A DNA stretch of 19,799 bases, from the NCBI GenBank assembly GCA_050011635.1, contig JBEKIU010000059.1, positions 1-19,799 on the forward strand, given 5' to 3'. The position numbers and the translations under genes are program-made. Source of the DNA: Bog-756 sp050011635. GTDB lineage: Bacteria > Actinomycetota > Acidimicrobiia > Acidimicrobiales > RAAP-2. Under the pieces are notes generated by a model, which ran no database searches, was not told where the DNA came from, and saw nothing but the letters and a program-made list of their open reading frames with translations. Positions 14,830 to 19,799 of the stretch are shown piece by piece. Position 1 is the stretch's first letter, and each line of letters opens with the position of its first letter.

Positions 14830-15267
14830 TTACGAACGCGTCTTGCGGTCGGTCCTGTTCAGCGCGCGGCGAAGGACCGAGGCCTCGGACTCCGACAAGC
14901 CGGCCACGAAGCAGAGCAGTGCGGCATCAGGATCGCTGTCCTCGCCGAGGGCCTTGCGCATGAGAACAGCGGTATGGGCACCTTTGGTGCCGACGACAGC
15001 GAATCGGATCGTCCGGCCGTCCATCCGCCGTTTCAGCATTCCCTTGCGCACCAGGCGATCCAGGATTGTGGCCACGGTGGTGTAGGCGTACTCCGGGAGC
15101 GCACCGGCCACGTCCCTCACGGAGACCTCGGGATCCTCGGACTCCCAGAGGATCTCCATCACCCGCCGCTCGAGCTCTCCGAGTCTTGAGACGCCACAGG
15201 TACAGTCATCGCAACCGCAAGGGTCACACGTGCACATCGGGTTGGCGCAGGCCGAGTTGGTGCTCAT
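14830..15267 (-). CDS. BlaI/MecI/CopY-family repressor with N-terminal Cys cluster
   Basis: A winged-helix regulator of 145 aa. The C-terminal ~120 residues carry the family core: LGELERRVMEILW, VRDVAGAL, AYTTVATILDRLVRKGML and KRRMDGRTIRF. Before it, the first 24 residues hold seven cysteines (C7, C12, C14, C17, C19, C22, C24) as CTC, CGC and CTC pairs. This resembles a metallothionein-like or CopY-like soft-metal site, but CopY carries its CxC pairs at the C-terminus. The start ATG 15267 has GAGAGG eight bases upstream. It is third in a minus-strand set with two membrane proteins. A 32-bp palindrome with a family-type core lies before the first gene. Metal sensing is inferred from the cysteines. 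Confidence 0.9.
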   Translation of the reverse strand: MSTNSACANPMCTCDPCGCDDCTCGVSRLGELERRVMEILWESEDPEVSVRDVAGALPEYAYTTVATILDRLVRKGMLKRRMDGRTIRFAVVGTKGAHTAVLMRKALGEDSDPDAALLCFVAGLSESEASVLRRALNRTDRKTRS

Positions 15268-15293
15268 GATCGGATCCTCTCCCCTCATGTCGG

Positions 15294-15965
15294 TCAGGTC
15301 AGCAACAAGAGCATGAACCCCATGGCCACGCACATGACGACGTGGCTCAGATCAACGAGCCACGGAGTGGCGACGATCTCCTCGAAGACGTGCCCGGCGG
15401 AGCCGGGTCTCCCTTGGGGGCGAACGTCTGGGTGCTCGGATCCGACGACACCAACTATCACATAGGCCGGGGCGTGGCTCCCGAAATGGGACGATCCCTT
15501 GTTGGGCGAGGCCAGCGTGAAGATCGCCGACGCGAAGAGAGTGAATGCGACCACGAGGGCGACCCCGGGATCGAGCTTCGGTCCTGTCGATGTCGTCGAC
15601 ATCGATGTGGCCCCGGTGGACGACATCGGGAACCAGTACATCAGGAGCATGGAGAAGTTCATCACGCCGTGGATCAAGGCGTGTGGGAGGTGGAGCCCGT
15701 ACTGCCGGACCGATTGGATGCTCTCCACCAGGAACCAGATCAAGAGGGCACCGAAGATGATCTCCCACACCGCGGGAAGACCAAAGGCCCACTGACCGAC
15801 GAACATGCCGGCCATGGACACACCCATGAAGATGTGGGAGATCTCAACGTCCCGGCCGGCGCGCCGGTTGGTCGCCACCGAAAGGATCAACAGCGTCAGG
15901 CAGTAGGCAGCCACAGCCAGCATCAGCACACCGAAGAGGTAGTAGAGCCATGACGGGGTCGACAT
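15294..15965 (-). CDS. DUF5134-like membrane protein with three HxxMxxxMxxM motifs
   Basis: A polytopic membrane protein of 223 aa. TM helices are visible at about 7-30, 44-60, 64-82, 97-113, 133-152, 166-175 (weak) and 205-223. The motif HxxMxxxMxxM occurs three times with identical spacing: H44/M47/M51/M54, H99/M102/M106/M109 and H208/M211/M215/M218. Each sits on a predicted helix, so one His and three Met would face the same side. Met/His sets like this bind Cu(I) in known copper proteins; the role here is inference. More Met/His lie in the loop near 114-122 and 160-164. Start ATG 15965 is 11 bases after the upstream stop. The BlaI/CopY-like gene follows 26 bases later. Overall pattern resembles DUF5134 proteins. 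Confidence 0.82.
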   Translation of the reverse strand: MSTPSWLYYLFGVLMLAVAAYCLTLLILSVATNRRAGRDVEISHIFMGVSMAGMFVGQWAFGLPAVWEIIFGALLIWFLVESIQSVRQYGLHLPHALIHGVMNFSMLLMYWFPMSSTGATSMSTTSTGPKLDPGVALVVAFTLFASAIFTLASPNKGSSHFGSHAPAYVIVGVVGSEHPDVRPQGRPGSAGHVFEEIVATPWLVDLSHVVMCVAMGFMLLLLT

Positions 15966-15976
15966 CGCCACCGCGC

Positions 15977-16987
15977 TCAGGCCTCCGCGGTCATCGGCTG
16001 CGGGCCCGAGCTGCGCGCAGTCGGCGTCGCTCGGGCGGTGGTCAACGGCCAGTAGATCAATGCGAACAGAATGACCAGCAGGCCGGAGTTCGGATCGGTC
16101 GCCCCACCGGCGAGGATCCCCCCGACGTCCTGGACGGCCACCCAGATGAGGGCGAAGACCACGATGGCCAGGACCACGGTGAACTGGGCGATGCTCGGCG
16201 GCAGGTACACCCCTGCAGCCACGACGCCACAGACGATGGCCAACAGGACAGCCATCGTCGTCCCGTGATGGAGAAAGAGCGATTCGGAGGACAGGTCGAT
16301 ATGGGCCAGCCATCCCGGCTGTCCCCTGTTGAGGCCGGCAATCAGCGCGTGAAGGGCCTGAGGCGAGCGGCCCGAACCGACCACCGACAAGATGGCCAGC
16401 ACACCCCACACCCCAGCCCAGATGGCCTTGGCCGCGGCCAGTCCGACCGTGCGGGCGGCGACGAAGGGCTCGTCAGAACCCTCACTCGGCCACAGCACGA
16501 CGGCGAGGAGTGCGTAGAAGAGCACGCCCCCGGGCCCGCCGCCGAACGGAGTGGCCCCGCCTTGGAAGACCTCCCCCGCCGCCTCACCGAACCACCAGAC
16601 GCTGACGGCCCAGACAATGGAGAGTGCCAGCATGGGCTTGCAGGTCCGCGTGTAGACGATCCCGAAGGCGATCAGGAATTGGATCGAGGCGAAGATCGTA
16701 TTGCTGAGGATGGGCTGGTGGTAGACGTGCGAGGCGTTCCAGGTGACCGAGTGATGGACGAAGCCCGGGTTTCCGGTGGCCACCCGGGTGAGCATTCCGC
16801 TGAATCCATTCGCTCCCCGGGTGAACATGGAAGGCTGGAGCTGCAGTGCGGCATCCAGCAGCCACACCGTGGCCAGAACCAGTCGAAACGTTCGCTGGAG
16901 ATCCCTCGGAGGCCGAGCGGGGGCCGGTGCGGATCGTCCGCGCTCCGCTACCGGCGCACTGCCGTCCTCCACATCGGCGATCGCCAC
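15977..16987 (-). CDS. Polytopic membrane protein of unknown function, first gene of metal-type operon
   Basis: A 336-aa integral membrane protein with about eight TM segments. Visible ones are LVLATVWLLDAALQLQP, FASIQFLIAFGIVY, PMLALSIVWAVSVWWFGEAAG, GVLFYALLAVVLWP, TVGLAAAKAIWAGVWGVLAIL, TTMAVLLAIVCGVVAAGVYLP, QFTVVLAIVVFALIWVAV and GLLVILFALIYWPLT. Extracytoplasmic-side loops carry His groups (FVHHS, SHVYHQP, LFLHHGTTM). The WWFGEAAGEVF and ATPFGGGPGGVLFYALL runs resemble proteins paired with DUF5134 members in other actinobacteria; I recall this only as a pattern. Start is GTG 16987 with AAGG nine bases upstream. It leads the operon with the DUF5134-like and BlaI-like genes. No enzymatic motif is seen. 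Confidence 0.85.
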   Translation of the reverse strand: MAIADVEDGSAPVAERGRSAPAPARPPRDLQRTFRLVLATVWLLDAALQLQPSMFTRGANGFSGMLTRVATGNPGFVHHSVTWNASHVYHQPILSNTIFASIQFLIAFGIVYTRTCKPMLALSIVWAVSVWWFGEAAGEVFQGGATPFGGGPGGVLFYALLAVVLWPSEGSDEPFVAARTVGLAAAKAIWAGVWGVLAILSVVGSGRSPQALHALIAGLNRGQPGWLAHIDLSSESLFLHHGTTMAVLLAIVCGVVAAGVYLPPSIAQFTVVLAIVVFALIWVAVQDVGGILAGGATDPNSGLLVILFALIYWPLTTARATPTARSSGPQPMTAEA

Positions 16988-17039
16988 CTCGCACGACCTT
17001 TCCGAAACCGGGCCTCGATCAACAACGACGACAACGTGT

Positions 17040-17071
17040 CGTCGTTACTACTACATGTAGTAGTAACGACG
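17040..17071. promoter_or_regulatory. Perfect 32-bp palindrome, candidate BlaI/CopY-type operator
   Basis: The left arm is CGTCGTTACTACTACA and the right arm is its exact reverse complement, with no spacer. The centre TACTACATGTAGTA contains the TACA/TGTA half-sites characteristic of BlaI, MecI and CopY operators. It lies 52 bases before GTG 16987, the first gene of the operon that encodes a BlaI/CopY-family repressor. On the minus strand a TTGCGT lies just before it and could be a -35 box. Confidence 0.75.
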
Positions 17072-17142
17072 CAACCGGCCACCACGGGGGCGATGGAGGA
17101 CCGCACCGGTCACGGTCGGAGTGTTGGCGGCCGCCGGAGGCG

Positions 17143-17460
17143 TCACTGTCCGGGCTCGGAGGCCGAGGGGTGGCGCGACAGGTCGGGGAGCTCGAGGTCG
17201 GGGATGAGCCCCAAACGCTGCGCCCCGCGGATTCGGCCCAGACCGGGGAGCGTCACACTTCGGACACCCAGCACCTTGACCCACGTCGGCAGGGACGCCG
17301 CCGGGTAGCCGACGGCGAGTAGCTCCTCTGGATGGGCGGCCTGGCACAGACGCGATGCCAGATTGGTGGGCCTGCCGATGTAGTCGTCGCCGTCCATGAT
17401 GAGCGCCTGACCGTGCGCGAATCCGCCCCGCAGCGGGCCAGATCGACGAGACCCTTTGGC
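17143..17460 (-). pseudogene. Remnant of class III adenylate/guanylate cyclase C-terminal part
   Basis: The minus-strand frame reads LRGGFAHGQALIMDGDDYIG, then RPTNLASRLCQAAHPEELLA and a tail with VRSVTLPGLGRI. This is the second half of a class III nucleotidyl cyclase catalytic domain, where GDxxGxxxNLAxRL is diagnostic. The N-terminal half with the first metal-binding Asp, the TM or HAMP parts and a start codon are missing. The frame is closed by a TGA near 17523 with no ATG, GTG or TTG between it and ATG 17397. An 84-aa product could begin at ATG 17397 but would have no catalytic core. I see no cyclase sequence in the other frames upstream, so loss by deletion is likelier than a single frameshift. 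Confidence 0.65.
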
Positions 17461-17581
17461 GTCGGCGATTGGTGCTCCCGTGGCGACTTCGACTGTGCAG
17501 CCGACATGTCCGATCCTGACAGATGGCCGGGGTCACCCCTGACACAGAGGCGGGAGTCCCCGACGCCGGGAACGATCTTCA

Positions 17582-17599
17582 GGTGAACTCGCGGTGAAC
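17582..17599. promoter_or_regulatory. PHO-box-like direct repeat
   Basis: Two copies of GGTGAAC are 11 bases apart (GGTGAAC-TCGC-GGTGAAC). Read on the minus strand this is GTTCACC-N4-GTTCACC, the two-unit PHO box bound by PhoP/RegX3-type regulators in actinobacteria. It lies ~90 bases before the GTG of the membrane protein/GH43 pair. The rest of 17461-17688 shows no gene. Confidence 0.5.
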
Positions 17600-17688
17600 T
17601 CCCGGGCATCCTGCCCACCCTGACCCCTGTCTGCCGTTCTGGCGTGCGACCATGTTTCGTGGAGCCGGTGGAAGGAAGCGGATCTCGG

Positions 17689-18195
17689 GTGGCTGTCGAC
17701 CTTCTGGATGCTGAGCCGGACAGCGGCGTCACCGATGCGCCCGGAGGACATCGGCGAAGGCGGTGGGCCATCGCCGCGCTGGCGGTCGCGGTCCTGGCGG
17801 CCGCATTTGGCTATCTGGCCGGCAACGAAGTCCAAGCCAACACCCAGTTCGACCAGACGCACCGCTCGCTGGCGGCCACCCAGGGTCGCACCCACACGGT
17901 CTTGTCCGAACTGAGCACCGTCCGTCGCCAGCTCGATGCCCTGAACGGCCAGGTCACGGTGGACTCCACCGCGTTGGCTCGGGACGCTTCGCAGCTGCAG
18001 GGCGTGAGGAAAGCACTCACCGACGCCCAGGTGGACGTCGTCCATCAGACGTCGACCATCGGCGACCTGCGGATCTGCCTCGGCGGAGTCGAGCAGGCGC
18101 TCAACGCACTGGCCGTGGCCGACCCGGATCAGGCCATCGACGCCTTGGACACGGTCTCGTCGAGCTGTGCCCAGGCGGTGGCTGCGAATGGCTGA
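17689..18195 (+). CDS. Membrane-anchored coiled-coil protein with C-terminal CLGGV domain
   Basis: A 168-aa protein of unknown function. It has a short acidic cytoplasmic N-terminus, an HRRRR stop-transfer cluster and one TM helix (WAIAALAVAVLAAAFGYLAG). An extracytoplasmic helical region of ~70 residues (probable coiled coil) follows. The C-terminal domain is IGDLRICLGGVEQALNAL...VSSSC, with Cys130 and Cys160 thirty residues apart and likely disulfide bonded. The same domain occurs in the N-terminal part of the next gene. GTG 17689 has GGAAGGAAG upstream; an earlier GTG (17644) is less likely. The stop overlaps the next start by 8 bases, so the two are coupled. It may pair with the GH43 protein in the envelope. 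Confidence 0.8.
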   Translation: MAVDLLDAEPDSGVTDAPGGHRRRRWAIAALAVAVLAAAFGYLAGNEVQANTQFDQTHRSLAATQGRTHTVLSELSTVRRQLDALNGQVTVDSTALARDASQLQGVRKALTDAQVDVVHQTSTIGDLRICLGGVEQALNALAVADPDQAIDALDTVSSSCAQAVAANG

Positions 18196-19528
18196 CCCGT
18201 GGCGGAAGACCGTCCTTCCCGTCGCCGTCGTCCTTGTCGTGTTCGGCGTCCTGGTCGCCACCGTGACCACCGACCTGCAAGCCCACGCCCGCGATCGCCA
18301 CGAACACACGGAACTGGTCGCGGCCCGCAGAACGCTCTCGGCATCGCGGTCGGAACTTGCGGCCACGTCGTCTGACGAGGTGCGCACGGCCAGCCATCGG
18401 AACGCCCTCCGGGCTTCGGTTGCTTCGACGCTCAGCCTTCTGGCGGCAACCGAGCGGGCGCTCTCGGACAACGATGCCGATTCACTCTTCCAGGGCGCCA
18501 GTATCGGCACGCTCGAGAACTGTCTCGGGGGGGTTCAGCGCTCGTTCCAACAAATTGCCGGCCACAACAATGTCCTGGCGGCACAGGACATATCCGCCGT
18601 CTCTGCCGCCTGCCTGACCTTGGACGGGGGCTCGAACGGTGGCCTCGTCTACCCCTTCGACTTTCCCGATCCGGACGTCATCCTGGCCGGGAACACGTAC
18701 TTCGGCTATGCCACCAATTCGGTGGCCGGAAACATCCAGATCATCCAATCGACCAACCTGACCAACTGGACCGCGGTCGGGAACGCCCTTCCCACCCTGC
18801 CCGCCTGGGCCGCCCCGGACGCGACCTGGGCCCCCGCGGTCGCCTTCATCGGCGGTGACTACCTCCTTTACTACGCGGCGCTGGTGGCGGGTCCAGGAGG
18901 TGGAGAGGAGTGCATCTCGGTGGCGACGGCCACCCAGCCCCAGGGGCCGTTCATCGACAGCTCAACCGCCCCGCTCGAGTGTCAACCGTCCCTGGGTGGC
19001 TCCATCGACCCCTCTCCGTTCATCGACACCGACGGGAAGGTGTTCCTGGTGTGGAAGTCGGACGGTGGAACCGGGCCGGCCACGATCTGGTCCGAGCAAC
19101 TCAACGCATCCGGCACCGGGTTCGTCACCGGCGCCAGCCCGACGCAACTGCTGGTACCCGACCAGGCGTGGGAGGCGGGCGTGGTGGAGGCGCCCGATCT
19201 CGTGACCAGCGGCGGGCGCTACTTCCTCTTCTACTCGGCCAACAACTGGAACAGCGCCGACTACGCCATCGGTGTGGCCACCTGTTCCGGGCCCCTCGGT
19301 CCCTGCTCCGAGCCACTGACCCAGCCCCTGCTGGCGAGCTCCCCGAAGATGGAGGGTCCGGGCGGTGCCGACGTGTTCACCGACGGCTCCGGGTCGTACT
19401 GGATCGCCTTCCATGCCTGGACCGCCGGTGCGGTCGGCTACCCGAACAGCCGGGACCTCTACCTGCGCCGGCTGGTTCTCTCGGGCGCCACTCCGGTGAT
19501 CGAGCCGGCGGGCCAGACATCGCCCTGA
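18188..19528 (+). CDS. Membrane-anchored GH43-family glycosidase with N-terminal CLGGV domain
   Basis: A 446-aa surface-anchored enzyme, probably acting on arabinose- or xylose-containing glycans. TM helix at about 10-27, then a helical region and a CLGGV domain (IGTLENCLGGVQRSF, C112 and C142). From about residue 150 comes a five-bladed propeller of GH43 type. Candidate catalytic residues are D161 in FPDPDVI (base), D274 in SIDPSPF (pKa modulator), E334 in VVEAPDL (acid) and H409 in AFHAW. Blade repeats such as YLLYYAA, FLVWKS and YFLFYSANNW are visible. ATG 18188 overlaps the previous gene by 8 bases; an upstream GTG (18167) is possible. GH43 covers arabinanases, arabinofuranosidases and xylosidases; arabinogalactan or plant glycans are possible substrates. 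Confidence 0.88.
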   Translation: MADPWRKTVLPVAVVLVVFGVLVATVTTDLQAHARDRHEHTELVAARRTLSASRSELAATSSDEVRTASHRNALRASVASTLSLLAATERALSDNDADSLFQGASIGTLENCLGGVQRSFQQIAGHNNVLAAQDISAVSAACLTLDGGSNGGLVYPFDFPDPDVILAGNTYFGYATNSVAGNIQIIQSTNLTNWTAVGNALPTLPAWAAPDATWAPAVAFIGGDYLLYYAALVAGPGGGEECISVATATQPQGPFIDSSTAPLECQPSLGGSIDPSPFIDTDGKVFLVWKSDGGTGPATIWSEQLNASGTGFVTGASPTQLLVPDQAWEAGVVEAPDLVTSGGRYFLFYSANNWNSADYAIGVATCSGPLGPCSEPLTQPLLASSPKMEGPGGADVFTDGSGSYWIAFHAWTAGAVGYPNSRDLYLRRLVLSGATPVIEPAGQTSP

Positions 19529-19561
19529 GGTTCGGGTCCCACCGTCACCTCGAGGTCGGCC

Positions 19562-19799
19562 TCAGTTGGCGTCGTCGTCGTCGACATGGCCACTGAAGCG
19601 GAGGATGAGCAGGCCCAGCAGCAAGAAGACGACGACGCCGACCCCCACGCCCAGCGACAGCAACGTGTCGTAGAACTCCCGTTGCGGCAGAGGATTGCTC
19701 AATGTCAGATGGGCGGACGCACTGAGGATGTCTCGCACTCCGGCCAGGATGCCGATGACCAGAAACGGCCGGACCGGAAAGACCGACGACCGTAGATGC
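19562..19799 (-). CDS. PsiE-like small membrane protein, 5' part beyond window
   Basis: The C-terminal 78 residues of a membrane protein whose start lies past the right edge. It reads VRPFLVIGILAGVRDILSAS, then a loop, then TLLSLGVGVGVVVFLLLGLL as a last TM helix, and the acidic tail HVDDDDAN. The arrangement (helix, Arg-containing AVR/GVR-D-I-L motif, loop, last helix) resembles the phosphate-starvation-inducible PsiE family. The match is by pattern only and the function of PsiE itself is unclear. It converges on the GH43 gene with a 33-base gap, in which no terminator is seen. Confidence 0.55.
   Translation of the reverse strand, partial: HLRSSVFPVRPFLVIGILAGVRDILSASAHLTLSNPLPQREFYDTLLSLGVGVGVVVFLLLGLLILRFSGHVDDDDAN

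Noticed and set aside
14731..14830. c-di-AMP (ydaO) riboswitch upstream of the KimA-like gene
   Set aside because: The gap is 30 to 99 bases, too short for that riboswitch, and its conserved core is not visible. Only a 7-bp hairpin is present.
15950..17308. Long plus-strand open frame (452 codons) across the metal-type operon
   Set aside because: It is antisense to clear membrane-protein genes, low in hydrophobic residues, rich in Gly/Asp/Arg/Gln, and has no family motif. It is a GC-rich shadow frame.
17253..17771. Minus-strand 172-codon frame as the missing 5' half of the cyclase
   Set aside because: It has no cyclase motif in its upstream part and includes the PHO-box-like region, so it does not restore the domain.

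Overview
The window is GC-rich actinobacterial DNA, most like an Acidimicrobiia/Acidimicrobiales or mycobacteria-like soil or aquatic lineage. This is inferred from the F420-type LLM oxidoreductase, a DUF5134-like protein, the amidohydrolase/acyl-CoA dehydrogenase set, GTG starts and several apparently leaderless genes. No rRNA, CRISPR array, transposon or integrase is visible. Coding density is high and no stretch over 300 bases lacks a gene or gene remnant.

Layout. (1) 1-1476, minus: a TetR-family regulator and a DHA2-type MFS exporter that runs off the left edge, joined by an ATGA overlap, with two near-identical operator-like palindromes. (2) 1514-4404: trehalose-6-phosphate synthase (plus) facing trehalose-6-phosphate phosphatase (minus); the phosphatase is coupled to a membrane-anchored LytR_C-domain protein. 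(3) 4555-4627: tRNA-Thr(UGU). (4) 4802-7455: an SDR lacking the catalytic Lys, a small unknown protein, an SRPBCC protein and an LLM F420-type oxidoreductase, closed by a strong hairpin. (5) 7476-12874: a minus-strand run of amidohydrolase, MarR regulator, a degenerate amidohydrolase and a DegT-fold protein whose PLP lysine is His (ColD/RfbH dehydratase-like), with a divergent acyl-CoA dehydrogenase. (6) 12832-17071, minus: a polytopic membrane protein, a DUF5134-like membrane protein with three identical HxxMxxxMxxM motifs, a BlaI/CopY-family repressor with a seven-Cys N-terminal cluster, then a KimA/YdaO-like permease. A perfect 32-bp palindrome with a BlaI/CopY-type core lies upstream of the first gene. 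(7) 17143-17460: remnant of a class III nucleotidyl cyclase. (8) 17582-19528, plus: a PHO-box-like direct repeat, then two membrane-anchored paralogues, the second fused to a GH43 glycosidase domain. (9) 19562-19799, minus: a PsiE-like protein cut by the right edge.

The best candidate for an undescribed system is block 6. A metal-sensing CopY-like repressor, a matching operator and a Met/His-rich membrane protein together suggest a copper (or other soft metal) responsive membrane module. The sequence shows the motifs and the layout; the metal function is inference.
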